Shown: positions 36,332 to 44,826 of the stretch, one piece after another
How positions within the stretch are numbered: position 1 is the stretch's first letter
How the letters are laid out: each line of letters begins with the position of its first letter
DNA from: Pseudomonas sp. GD04091
GTDB lineage: Bacteria; Pseudomonadota; Gammaproteobacteria; Pseudomonadales; Pseudomonadaceae
NCBI RefSeq assembly: GCF_029836165.1
Contig: NZ_JAOEBG010000027.1
Location: 1-64,000, forward strand
Direction of reading: 5' to 3'
DNA length: 64,000 nt
The notes under the pieces: generated by a model
What the model was told of the DNA's origin: nothing
Database searches by the model: none
What the model saw: only the letters and a program-made list of their open reading frames with translations
Program-made: the position numbers and the translations under genes

Positions 36332-36679
36332 TCAATCGGTGATCGAACCGTTTTCCTGAGCCAGTCGAACGTATTCCGACAGCGGCCGCGTCGGCTGGAA
36401 ATACCGATCTCGTATCACGGGCTGCTTGAGCGGCCCGACGATGGACGCCAGATCGGACAGCTTCACCGTCGCCAGGGCAGGCATCCCGATCCCGAGGTCG
36501 ATCAGGCCGTAGGCCGTATCGCCATCGGTCGGATCGAGCGCGGCCAATAGCCAGGTCGCATGTGCGTCCGGTGTGAACAGGCGCACCACGGGCAGCGGGT
36601 CACATTCCTGGCCTGCGGCGCGGGTGAGGCCGTGGGCCAGTAGGTGCACCCGGTCTTCCTCGGTGACAAGCGTGGTCAA
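36332..36679 (-). CDS. DUF2958 domain protein
   Basis: The 115-residue protein is a DUF2958 member: PLPVVRLFTPDAHATWLLAALDPTDGDTAYGLIDLGIGMPALATVKLSDL, ending with RYFQPTRPLSEYVRLAQ. The family is common on ICEs and plasmids and its function is unknown. I chose a TTG start (LTTLVTEEDR) because GGAAGGGG lies nine bases upstream and the family begins there; the frame stays open to 36784. Confidence 0.8.
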   Translation of the reverse strand: MTTLVTEEDRVHLLAHGLTRAAGQECDPLPVVRLFTPDAHATWLLAALDPTDGDTAYGLIDLGIGMPALATVKLSDLASIVGPLKQPVIRDRYFQPTRPLSEYVRLAQENGSITD

Positions 36680-36903
36680 GGCCGCGCCCCTTCCACGAAC
36701 ACACGCAATCGCCGAGGCGCATCTGTGCCTGCGGACGGATGCACGTATGCGCAAGCGCACGAAGCCGCAAAAGCGGAGAGGCACGAAGGCGTATTGGTGG
36801 AAGTCAGGAAAGACACGGATGCGGTTCCCTGGGTCTGAGGAAATCCGCAGATGCGGATCTCCGTAAAAGCACGGAAAAGGAAAACATCACCACCAAATGA
36901 ACA

Positions 36904-36924
36904 CTATAGATTGTAGTCCTATAG
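36904..36924. promoter_or_regulatory. CTATAG repeats before the XRE gene (candidate operator)
   Basis: Two CTATAG hexamers, each a palindrome, are spaced 15 bases apart (start to start) about 43 bases upstream of the XRE regulator start. The spacing and position suit an autoregulatory site overlapping a promoter, but this is inference. Confidence 0.4.
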
Positions 36925-36966
36925 GGCGCAATGGGCTGTCATCTTGGTTTTTTGGGGAAACCATAG

Positions 36967-37260
36967 GTGGCAGCGAAGAACTCATTGGCAGCGGCGATTC
37001 GGACGGTAAGGAAGGCGCGTGGTTTGAGCCAGGAAGCGTTCTCCAACGTGTCCAGTCGCACCTACATGAGCACGCTGGAGCGCGACCTGAAAAGCCCAAC
37101 CATCCAGAAGCTGGCCGATCTGTGCGAGGTCATGGAAGTGCATCCGCTCACGCTGCTCACATTGGCTTATGCCGGTGACAGCACCCGCGAAGCTGATGAA
37201 TTGCTGGCACAGGTGCGCCAGGAACTCAGGGCGATATTGGAAGAGCCCGACACGCCTTAG
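36967..37260 (+). CDS. XRE-family helix-turn-helix regulator
   Basis: The 97-residue protein has an XRE/Cro domain: LAAAIRTVRKARGLSQEAFSNVSSRTYMSTLERDLKSPTIQKLADLCEVMEVHPLTLL. It is the only plus-strand gene in this part of the backbone and reads away from the DUF2958 gene. The start is GTG with GGGGA about eight bases upstream. It is a plausible repressor of ICE genes. The 312-bp gap after it holds a dispersed repeat (37288-37304) and no gene I can support. Confidence 0.87.
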   Translation: MAAKNSLAAAIRTVRKARGLSQEAFSNVSSRTYMSTLERDLKSPTIQKLADLCEVMEVHPLTLLTLAYAGDSTREADELLAQVRQELRAILEEPDTP

Positions 37261-37287
37261 CGCGTTGGCGTGTGGTACTGAATTGCA

Positions 37288-37304
37288 GCAAGCGGAGCGC
37301 GCAG
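37288..37304 (+). repeat. Dispersed backbone repeat, copy A
   Basis: GCAAGCGGAGCGCGCAG starts 28 bases after the XRE stop. The same 17 bases recur at 45536 (identical) and 42252 (one mismatch). Each is followed by GG(C/A)GT(C/G)AG and GAAG-type sequence within 60 bases. Confidence 0.65.
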
Positions 37305-37572
37305 CGCCGCAGGCGCGAAGGCGTGAGGGATTGAAGCCGGATGGCCGTGACGGCTTGCCGGCACGGGGCGAAGCCCGAAAGCCCGGCGGCGCTTACAGCG
37401 CCGACACGCCACACACCGCTCGTTGACACGGATTGCGAGCCACAAGGCACGCATGCAGGCCCGCCGTGACGGGCGTATCCAGCACGCGGCAGCAGCAGAA
37501 ATCCTGCGCGTGCGGTGCTGCGATCAGCAGCATCGCGCCCCGCCGCAGTGGGCGGGACGCGGTAAGCGGCTG

Positions 37573-37887
37573 TCAGGCCGCCTTCGGCTTGTTGCGCGAC
37601 CAGATCAGGTCGTGCGTGCCGTCCTCGTTCTCGATCAGGCGGGCATAGACCGTCGCCGGGAACGAAGGGTCGTCGATGGATACGGACAGGTATTCCCGCC
37701 CGGCCTCGCTGGTCTTCTTCCACGCTGCGCCGACTTCGTGGCCAGCCGCTTGCAGGTGGAAGTCGGGGGCGTTCTCGGTGTCGCCCTTGTCGTTGGGAAC
37801 CAGCTTGACCTTGACGTTGAGCGTCAGGGTGCGAAGCGTGCCGGTGAAGCCGTCTTTCTCTGCGGTGAAGGTGCCGATGTTAGCCAT
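37573..37887 (-). CDS. DUF736 family protein
   Basis: The 104-residue protein is a clear DUF736 member: MANIGTFTAEKDGFTGTLRTLTLNVKVKLVPN, then GHEVGAAWKKTSEAGREYLSVSIDDPSFPATVYARL. The family is nearly restricted to ICEs and plasmids of Proteobacteria and its function is unknown. AAAGGAG lies upstream. It is followed on its 5' side by a 775-bp non-coding stretch full of hairpins. Confidence 0.92.
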   Translation of the reverse strand: MANIGTFTAEKDGFTGTLRTLTLNVKVKLVPNDKGDTENAPDFHLQAAGHEVGAAWKKTSEAGREYLSVSIDDPSFPATVYARLIENEDGTHDLIWSRNKPKAA

Positions 37888-37998
37888 GATGTTTCTCCTT
37901 TCGGGTTGAACAAGGTCGCGCCAGTGCGTCCTTGTTGTGATCCGGCCGGCGGGGGATGGGCTGGTCGCACCGCACAGCGGTCGCAACAACGTGGAGAA

Positions 37999-38068
37999 CC
38001 TGGAAGCGAAAAGAATTTGTCCCGCGAGGAATGCGCGCAGCGCAGGGGAAATTGTTTTCGCTGCAAGG
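37999..38068. repeat. Long imperfect inverted repeat (28-nt arms)
   Basis: The arms at 37999-38026 and 38041-38068 pair at 22 of 28 positions around a 14-nt loop. The shared core includes AGCGAAAA and AATTT. It lies upstream of the DUF736 start on that gene's strand, so it could be an mRNA leader structure or a protein-binding site. Confidence 0.55.
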
Positions 38069-38423
38069 TTGCGGCCATCAAGCACAAGGCGCAGCCGCGC
38101 CACCGCCAGGATTCACAACAAGACAAGGACGCACAGGCCGCCCGCTCCCGAATGGAGACGTGGCCAACTCGGCATCCCCGCGTGACGGCTGCACCGGCTT
38201 GCGCCCTGACGCGGGCCAGGTCAATGCCCCGACGACAAGGCCAGAGCGCCCCTGCCGCAGCTCACGGCCACATACTGAGGCGTGGTGTGGAAGCTCCATA
38301 GAAGCGAGGCTGGGCGGCGTGTCGGTGAACCGTCTTTCGTGACGTACAGACAACGAACCGCCAGCGTCGGGGACGGCACGCTTTCGTGCAACCTGCCGCA
38401 GCAAGCCGGGGCGTAGCCACACC

Positions 38424-38655
38424 AGCCCCGCCCATTGCGGCGGGGCTCGGTCGAATCGTTGGCGGCGCGATGCGCCGCCACACTTGCTGGCTTCGTGGAT
38501 TTCGCGCACGAGCGCCCTTGTGCGTGGCCCCATCGCCGCCTGTCCGAAGGCGGCGATGGGGCGTTTTGGCTTTGAGCAGTGAAACCGGGCGCGGCCACCG
38601 CCGCGCCCGGAGTTTTCGACCACCGGCCCCAAGGCGGCACGGCTTGGGGCCGGTG
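38424..38655. repeat. Array of five perfect GC-rich hairpins
   Basis: Within 232 bp there are five mismatch-free inverted repeats: 38424-38447 (9-bp arms), 38460-38480 (9 bp, loop GAT), 38528-38561 (13 bp, followed by CGTTTT), 38585-38610 (11 bp, loop CACC) and 38621-38655 (13 bp). All lie in the 775-bp gap 37888-38662, where I find no gene. The last two are directly after the stop of the small gene at 38663 on the minus strand, and could terminate it. The whole array is far more than one terminator needs. Confidence 0.75.
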
Positions 38656-38662
38656 CGGCTCG

Positions 38663-38872
38663 TTATTCCTTGGTTTCGATGATCCACCACACGGCGCGCG
38701 GCAAGGCGCGGCCCGTGAGGGGATGCAGATCGGTCAGGTCGGCGCGGGCCGTCCAGCCACGCGGCGGACGGTAGCCGCGCACGTCGCCGTCGCCGTGCCA
38801 GCGGCGGGCGCGCACCGTGCCGGAGGCATAGGTCGCAGCTATGCGGGGGCGGTTTGCGGGTTGGTGGGTCAT
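38663..38872 (-). CDS. Small hypothetical ICE protein
   Basis: The 69-residue product MTHQPANRPRIAATYASGTV... is rich in Arg and Trp and ends in RAVWWIIETKE. I do not recognise a family. GAGGA lies eight bases upstream of the start. It is 61 bases downstream of the long parB gene on the same strand and is probably co-transcribed with it. Confidence 0.6.
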   Translation of the reverse strand: MTHQPANRPRIAATYASGTVRARRWHGDGDVRGYRPPRGWTARADLTDLHPLTGRALPRAVWWIIETKE

Positions 38873-38933
38873 GGCAGGCATCCTCAACATGAAGCGCCCC
38901 GGCCGGAACCGGGGCGCTATCTACGGTGCGAAG

Positions 38934-41003
38934 TCACGCGGCCAAAGCCTCGGCCTGCGGCTGGTCATCCGCCACGGCGGCCACTTCTTCCTGTGCTTCG
39001 GCTTCGCCATCCGCCGGCGCGTCCTGCCCGGTCTGCTGCGGGCCTTCGGAGCGGAAGATGGCGGGCATCCAGCCGGTGCCAGCGGCCAGCCGTTCGGCTT
39101 CGCTGGCAATGTCGCCCTTCTTCAACTTCGCCAGTCGGGTGACGTGCGAGGGCGCGAACCCGCCAACGGCTTCCAGAATCGCGGCCTTCGGCACATGCCG
39201 GAAGTAACCCTCATTGGTGGGCTGCCACCACGCGGCCATATCCAGCCCCACGGCCTGCGCCAGTTCCGCGCCGGGCTGGTGCGGCGTGGCGCGAGGCGTC
39301 ACCACGTCCACCGTGGAAGCTAAGCACACGGCCAACAGCCGCACCAGTTCATCCTGTGATTTCGCCAGCAGCGCGGCGAACAGTTCGGCGCTGTCCTCCG
39401 GCAAGGTTTCGCCTGCCACCTGTTGCAGTTCGCGCAGCGCCACGGCGGCGGGTGATTCCGGCCAGTCCGGGGCCATGCCTTCCAGCCGGTCTTGCACCGT
39501 GAGGCGCACACCCAGCGGCAGGTCGTGCCCGTAGTGCCTTTCCTGCAAGACGGTCTGCACCATGCCATGCACCACGGCGGCCAGCGCTGCTTGCGGATGC
39601 CGTGCAACTTCGATTTGCAGCGCAGCGGTACGGTGCGCGCTCAACCGCTGCGCCAGTCGGTCAGACATGGCGGCGGTCTTGGGCTGCTCGTCGTCCTCGC
39701 CTGCGTCCTCGTTCGCGGCTTCGCCTTCGCTGCCGAAACCCTGCCGCAGCCGCTCCAGCGTGCGCAGTGCCTTGGCCTCCGCTTCGCGCAGCAGCCCGCG
39801 ATGAATCGCGGCCTGCCCGTCGCGGTCGATGGTGACAATGGCACCGGCTGCGGCCTTCACGTTGGCCGCATAGTCCAGCAAGCCATCTTCCAGCGCCTGC
39901 AACTGCTCGCCCAGGCGTTCGCCTTCTTCCTGCAAGGCATCGGCCTTTTCCTCGTCCTCGTCGTCCAGCGCGGCATCCACCGCCTCGGCCAGTTCGTGCA
40001 GCTTGGTTTGCAGCTTCTCGATGCGCTGCGCGTCGCGCTTGTTCGGACTGCGGCGTTCCCTTGGCGCACGCTGGAAGGCTTGCAGATCGGCATGGGTCAT
40101 GCCCGGCGTGGCATCCACCCACGCCCAGCCCTCGGCCTGCACCTTGGCGGCGATACCTGCCAGCTTGTCCTGCGCCAGCCGTTCCAGCAGTGCGGCATCG
40201 GTCAGATACACGCCTTTGTCGCCCTCCGCGAACAGGTCGCGGCGGATGCCACCGCCTTCCTGCTCGTAGCCGTCCAGCCCGACAAAGCGCACCAGCGGAT
40301 GCCGGTAGGCGTCGATTTCGCGTTCGGTCAGGCGGTCGCGCAGGTTGTGCGGGCCGCGCTGCCATGTGGGCGCATCGTAGAACGCGGCTTCCTGCGCAGC
40401 ATGGTCGTCGGTGATGGCGAGGGCCATCAACTGGTCAAGGCTCACGGCCTCGGCCCGGTAGTCGGCCAGCAGGCGCGGCGACACGTTGGCGAGTTTCAGA
40501 CGGCGCTGCACCACCAGCGGCGTGACGCTGAAATCCGCTGCAATGTCCTCGATGCTGCGGCCTTCGGCCACGAGCGCGGCGAACGCCTCGAACTGGTCGG
40601 CGGGGTGCATGGCTTCGCGCTGCACGTTCTCGGTGAGGCTGGCCGTGCGGGCGGTGCCATCGGCCACCAGCAGGCAAGGCACCTCCCATTCCTTGCTAAT
40701 GCGGTGCTTTTTCGCCAGCAGCTTCAACGCTGCGAGGCGACGGTCACCGGCCACGACCTCGTAATGCTCGCCATCGGCGGCGGCAATCACGATGAGGTTT
40801 TGCAGCAGGCCGACACGCTGGATGCTGGCGGCGAGTTCGGGAATGGACATGCGCGGGGTCTTGCGCACGTTGCGGCCAGTGGGACGCGACACCAGCCGCG
40901 ACAGCGGAACCAGAATCAGGTTCTTGGTCGGATCAGCGGCTTCCAGCGGGATAGCGGCGGCGGTGTTGATGGCGCGGGCTTCGGTTTGGGTAACGGCGTT
41001 CAT
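38934..41003 (-). CDS. parB: ParB/RepB/Spo0J-family protein, long ICE type
   Basis: The 689-residue protein starts with a ParB N-terminal nuclease-like domain (ILVPLSRLVSRPTGRNVRKTPRMSIPELAASIQRVGLLQNLIVIAA, then GEHYEVVAGDRRLAALKLL and TENVQREAMHPADQFEAFAALVAEG). A helix-turn-helix follows (SIEDIAADFSVTPLVVQRRLKLANVSP), then about 450 residues specific to ICE-type ParBs, including an acidic coiled-coil region. It is separate from the small parA-parG pair, so a role beyond partition is possible. The start chosen is MNAVTQTEA. Confidence 0.92.
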   Translation of the reverse strand: MNAVTQTEARAINTAAAIPLEAADPTKNLILVPLSRLVSRPTGRNVRKTPRMSIPELAASIQRVGLLQNLIVIAAADGEHYEVVAGDRRLAALKLLAKKHRISKEWEVPCLLVADGTARTASLTENVQREAMHPADQFEAFAALVAEGRSIEDIAADFSVTPLVVQRRLKLANVSPRLLADYRAEAVSLDQLMALAITDDHAAQEAAFYDAPTWQRGPHNLRDRLTEREIDAYRHPLVRFVGLDGYEQEGGGIRRDLFAEGDKGVYLTDAALLERLAQDKLAGIAAKVQAEGWAWVDATPGMTHADLQAFQRAPRERRSPNKRDAQRIEKLQTKLHELAEAVDAALDDEDEEKADALQEEGERLGEQLQALEDGLLDYAANVKAAAGAIVTIDRDGQAAIHRGLLREAEAKALRTLERLRQGFGSEGEAANEDAGEDDEQPKTAAMSDRLAQRLSAHRTAALQIEVARHPQAALAAVVHGMVQTVLQERHYGHDLPLGVRLTVQDRLEGMAPDWPESPAAVALRELQQVAGETLPEDSAELFAALLAKSQDELVRLLAVCLASTVDVVTPRATPHQPGAELAQAVGLDMAAWWQPTNEGYFRHVPKAAILEAVGGFAPSHVTRLAKLKKGDIASEAERLAAGTGWMPAIFRSEGPQQTGQDAPADGEAEAQEEVAAVADDQPQAEALAA

Positions 41004-41083
41004 GGTGATAACTCCTATCGGTTCAGGGATGCAGCAGCGAAGAAAGCGACAAGGGCTGCTGCCTGCCCCTGCCGCGTGGGGAT

Positions 41084-41911
41084 TCAGGCTTTCAACTGGC
41101 GCATGCCATCGGCCAGCAGCCAGAGGGCGCGATTTAGTCGGATGTTTTGGTCGATGCCCTGCACCGGGCGGGTTTGCTGTCGGCGCCCGTTGGCGCTGCG
41201 GCCACGCAGCCCGCCTTGGGTCAGGTTTTCTTGGGTGCGGTTGAACACGCTCCACAGGTCGGGGCGGCGGTCGTCGAAGCGGCGCGGCATCAGGATTTGC
41301 GATTCCGTGATGGGCGCGGGCTTGTCGGGGTCGTCGTACTTGAGGGCGAGCGCGGCGCGGGCGAACACTTCGGATTCGCCATCGTCCAAGGTGATGCCGC
41401 GCATGGCATCGCGCGATTCCTTCACCCGATCGAAACCGCTCAAGACTTCGTAAGCCCCCTCAATGACCAGACCGGCCACGTCGCCTTTATGGGGCACTCG
41501 CACATCGGCCACGGTGTTGCCGCAGACAAGGCCATTGCTGCACACGAACCGGAACATTCCGGCCAGCATCTGATAGCTGCTGGTGCCGTCGTGCGAGTTC
41601 AGCAGCACGATTTCGTTGGCCTCCGCGCCGTTGATCTGGCTGGCATGGCGCAAGCGAATCATGTGTTTGGTGTGCTCGCGCTTGCCTTCGTCGCGCACGC
41701 GGGTTTGCGTCACCATGAAAGGCTGGAAGCCTTCTTTGCGAAGCTCGGTCAGCACGGCGGCGGTGGGGATATAGGCGTACCGCTGCGAACGGCTCTCGTG
41801 CGGGGCATCCGCGAAGATGGACGGGGCCACGCGGTGAATCTGGTCGTCGGACAGCGGGTAATCGCTGCGCAGCGAGGGGGAGCGGAAAGCGAAACGGGAT
41901 GCGAGTTGCAT
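41084..41911 (-). CDS. DUF932 family protein
   Basis: The 275-residue protein is a DUF932 member: PSIFADAPHESRSQRYAYIPTAAVLTELRKEGFQPF, SYQMLAGMFRFVCSNGLVCG and VIEGAYEVLSGF. Phage and plasmid proteins of this family are common, and no activity is established. It lies 80 bases upstream of parB. The start has AGGAG upstream. Its 5' gap (41912-42456) shows structured leader sequence. Confidence 0.9.
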   Translation of the reverse strand: MQLASRFAFRSPSLRSDYPLSDDQIHRVAPSIFADAPHESRSQRYAYIPTAAVLTELRKEGFQPFMVTQTRVRDEGKREHTKHMIRLRHASQINGAEANEIVLLNSHDGTSSYQMLAGMFRFVCSNGLVCGNTVADVRVPHKGDVAGLVIEGAYEVLSGFDRVKESRDAMRGITLDDGESEVFARAALALKYDDPDKPAPITESQILMPRRFDDRRPDLWSVFNRTQENLTQGGLRGRSANGRRQQTRPVQGIDQNIRLNRALWLLADGMRQLKA

Positions 41912-42083
41912 GGTCTTTCTCCTGACAAAAGAGGTTTGCTGTTCACACCGCACACCGGATTTCTAGATTCGGAGCCCAGCCTTTCGGCTGTTTGGTGCGG
42001 TCGGCACGAGGAACCCGGTTGGCCCTGTTGCCACCGTCTTTCCTGAGTTCATCGCCCGCGCCCAAAGGAGCGCGCGGACGGGG

Positions 42084-42160
42084 GCCGTCAAGGAGCCAAG
42101 CGCAGGGTTGGTGCGGCCCGCAGGCGCAGCCGAGGACACGGCCCTGCGCGCCTTGACGGC
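42084..42160. repeat. Two-step inverted repeat upstream of DUF932
   Basis: GCCGTCAAGG (42084) pairs with CCTTGACGGC (42151), and inside it GCGCAGGG (42100) pairs with CCCTGCGC (42142). The result is a 77-nt stem-loop. A CCTTGACGGC-containing stretch also occurs upstream of radC near 45455, in the same position relative to the dispersed repeat. Confidence 0.6.
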
Positions 42161-42251
42161 ACACGGTCGCGGGCTACGGTCGCGGGTAAGGTGATGAAGT
42201 CAGGGGAGACGGCTGGACAAGGCAACGGCCATCCCTTTGTGCTGACCGCAC

Positions 42252-42268
42252 GCAAGCGAAGCGCGCAG
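42252..42268 (+). repeat. Dispersed backbone repeat, copy B
   Basis: GCAAGCGAAGCGCGCAG differs from copies A (37288) and C (45536) at one base. The following bases, GGCCCG...GCCGGGCCGTAGGCGTCAGCGATG, resemble those after copy C closely. It lies in the gap between the DUF932 and RloC-like genes. Confidence 0.65.
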
Positions 42269-42456
42269 GCCCGAAGCTGGAAGCCGGGCCGTAGGCGTCA
42301 GCGATGCGGAAGGCTGGCGAAGCCAGTCCCGCCAGGGATGAGCGACTAGCGAACCTGGAGCAGCGCGATCCGCGAAGCGGAGACGCAAGAGGACTCTTCG
42401 TTTACCATTTGTTTCGCAAGCAAATGATGGGAAAGCAAGAACACGGAGATATAGAG

Positions 42457-44760
42457 ATGATTGTCTGCATCAACCGCCTCAAACAGTTCGGAATCTTCAG
42501 CGACTTCAATGGAACGAAGATCCAAAAGTTCGGCCGGTACAACCTGGTCTATGGTTGGAATGGAACAGGCAAGTCAACGTTATCGAATCTATTCTCTTGC
42601 TTTGAGCTTCGCTCGATGGTTCCCCGCTTCAGCACGGGCCAATTTTCAGTAGTTCTGGAGGATGGCTCAACGATCACGGAATCCACACTCCACTCATCCC
42701 AATTGAATATTCATGTTTTCAATCAACGCTTCGTGCATGAGAACATTGATTGGGACAAATCCGTAAAGAGCATCCTTCTTATTGCGAAAGAGAAGATTGA
42801 TGACTTGCAGAAGCTGGAGAAGCTGAAGAGCGAGCTTCAGTCGAAAAAGAAGGCTCACGACGACAAGCAAAGCGATATCAAGAAGCAGCGTGAGGCATTA
42901 GAGAAGTTCCTGACCAATGCTGCCAAGAAAATGAAGCTTGGACTTCAGGCGATTGATACGAGCGACAGTTATTACTTGAATTACGACCGCCGCAAGCTCT
43001 TCAACTTCATACAGAATAACGGCGAGACAATTATCAAGGCGGAGTCGGTTCTTCCAGATGAGAGGGTTATCGACCTTACGAATGCCGCCAAGCCAGATCA
43101 GCTTCCAAGCATTGCTTTCGCCTCAACGGCCATTGAGCCGGACTACTTTAAGAAAGCGGCGGGCCGCATCAGAGATTTGATTGGGACTACGGCGGTCAAT
43201 CAAGCAATCCAGCGGCTGACCGATAACCCGGAAATCCGCGAATGGGTTCAAGCAGGCTTGGAAATCCATAAAAACCACGACTCGCAATCCTGCGAGTTCT
43301 GCGGCTCTCCGTTCGCCCAGCTTCGTGCCGAGGCGCTTGCTGCCCACTTCAGCAAGGAGTTCACGGAGTTTCAGAGCCGACTTCAGAACGCGGCGACATG
43401 GATTGAATCTCAAGGCGCTCCAGCTAATCAGTTTCCCGCATCGACCGAGTTTTATAAAGAACTATCGGCCGAGGCAGAGAAGCTTCAAAAGGACTACGCA
43501 ACTGCTGCTGAAAAGATCGACCAGCAAATCGACGCCTGGCGGGAAGCCCTGAAGGCCAAGATCACAGACCCTGGGAAGACAGACATTCAGATCTCGGATG
43601 TGGTTGAAGACGATGTCACCAATTTCAATGACATCCTGAAATCGATTGTTGCTCTCGTTGGAAAGCACAACAATAAGACTTCAAATTTCAAATCTGAGAC
43701 CTCAAAAAGCAAGGTGGCACTGGAGCTTCACTTTGCTGCGGCTGAGGTGCAAGAGTTTGACTATGCTGGAAGTGAGAAGAAGTGCAATGACCTTGAGTCA
43801 GAAGCAAAGAACGACCATAAGGAAATTGAAAAAATTAGTCTAGAGGTCGGAGCCATAGAAGCGGCGCTCTCGAATGAAACGGTCGGGGCAAAGGAGTTCA
43901 ATGACATCCTGCATCGCTTCATTGGCCGCTCTGAGCTTTGCCTGAACTTCAATCAGAAGAAGAAAGGCTATGAGATCATCAGAAACGGGGTTGGTGAGCA
44001 CGATGGGAATTTGAGCGAAGGTGAGAAAACTGCGATTGCATTTGTCTATTTCATCACGAAGCTCAAAGAAAATGGAAATAACATCAAGGATACGATCGTC
44101 GTCGTTGACGATCCGGTCTCAAGCTTTGATTCTAATCACTTGTTTCACGCCTACTCGTTTTTGAGAACGCAATGCACTGAAGCCAAGCAACTTTTTGTGC
44201 TGACTCACAACTTCACTTACTTTAAGCTAGTGAGAGACTGGTTCACTGGCACCAATAGGAATCGAGTCAAAAAAGGCAACGCCGAGAATTGCTTCTTTTA
44301 TCGCCTGGATGCGCCACCTGGCTCCCCTCGTCACTCCCTACTTGTGGATGCCGACGACTCACTCAAGAACTACGGTTCCGAGTACCACTATATCTTCAAG
44401 AAGCTCTACGAATATAGGGCGCACACAACACTCAATCGAGATGAGGCGTTCTTGACCGCCAACCTCGCCCGAAAGCTTGTTGAATCGTTTTTCACCTTCA
44501 AATATCCAAGGCGTCGAAGCGACATTAGTCAATTGATGGAGGCTGGCCTAAAAGATTGCACCATCACGACACCAGAGCTTAAAGAAAAAATCTACCGCTT
44601 TATCAATAAGTATTCACATAGCGACGTTATTGAGATAACAGAGGAATCCGCAGAAAACTTGGCAGGCGAAAGCCACAGCGTCATCGGGAACATCTTCCAG
44701 TGGCTGGAAGAGGTGGACAAGAAACATTACGACGAGATGATTCAGGTTGCGACGGCCTGA
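42457..44760 (+). CDS. RloC-like AAA ATPase, candidate anticodon nuclease
   Basis: The 767-residue protein is an AAA_13/PrrC-RloC-type ATPase. Walker A is GWNGTGKST (33-41), signature LSEGEK (519-524) and Walker B VVVDDPVSSFDS (near 549). Two coiled-coil arms flank a zinc-hook-like CEFC (279-282), the feature that separates RloC from PrrC. The C-terminus has R672-x3-E676 in ARKLVESFF and H721 in FINKYSHSD, which fits the Arg-Glu-His nuclease triad/HEPN-like motif. RloC cleaves tRNA anticodons in phage defence. The gene is clearly AT-richer than its neighbours and opposite in strand, so it looks acquired. GGAG precedes the start. Confidence 0.78.
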   Translation: MIVCINRLKQFGIFSDFNGTKIQKFGRYNLVYGWNGTGKSTLSNLFSCFELRSMVPRFSTGQFSVVLEDGSTITESTLHSSQLNIHVFNQRFVHENIDWDKSVKSILLIAKEKIDDLQKLEKLKSELQSKKKAHDDKQSDIKKQREALEKFLTNAAKKMKLGLQAIDTSDSYYLNYDRRKLFNFIQNNGETIIKAESVLPDERVIDLTNAAKPDQLPSIAFASTAIEPDYFKKAAGRIRDLIGTTAVNQAIQRLTDNPEIREWVQAGLEIHKNHDSQSCEFCGSPFAQLRAEALAAHFSKEFTEFQSRLQNAATWIESQGAPANQFPASTEFYKELSAEAEKLQKDYATAAEKIDQQIDAWREALKAKITDPGKTDIQISDVVEDDVTNFNDILKSIVALVGKHNNKTSNFKSETSKSKVALELHFAAAEVQEFDYAGSEKKCNDLESEAKNDHKEIEKISLEVGAIEAALSNETVGAKEFNDILHRFIGRSELCLNFNQKKKGYEIIRNGVGEHDGNLSEGEKTAIAFVYFITKLKENGNNIKDTIVVVDDPVSSFDSNHLFHAYSFLRTQCTEAKQLFVLTHNFTYFKLVRDWFTGTNRNRVKKGNAENCFFYRLDAPPGSPRHSLLVDADDSLKNYGSEYHYIFKKLYEYRAHTTLNRDEAFLTANLARKLVESFFTFKYPRRRSDISQLMEAGLKDCTITTPELKEKIYRFINKYSHSDVIEITEESAENLAGESHSVIGNIFQWLEEVDKKHYDEMIQVATA

Positions 44761-44800
44761 GCATCAGGCCGCGAGGGCCATAGCTATGCCACCAGGCGCA

Positions 44801-44823
44801 GCAAAAAGGGGCCGAAGCCCCTT
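44801..44823 (-). terminator. Rho-independent terminator of radC
   Basis: On the minus strand AAGGGGC, loop TTCG and GCCCCTT are followed by TTTTGC, giving a compact UUCG-capped hairpin with a T-run just beyond the radC stop. It also stands between radC and the convergent RloC-like gene. Confidence 0.85.
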
Positions 44824-44826
44824 GGG

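Noticed and set aside
39492..41453. A 650-codon plus-strand frame opposite parB and DUF932
   Set aside because: ParB and DUF932 are unmistakable on the other strand, and the frame spans their intergenic gap without any start signal.
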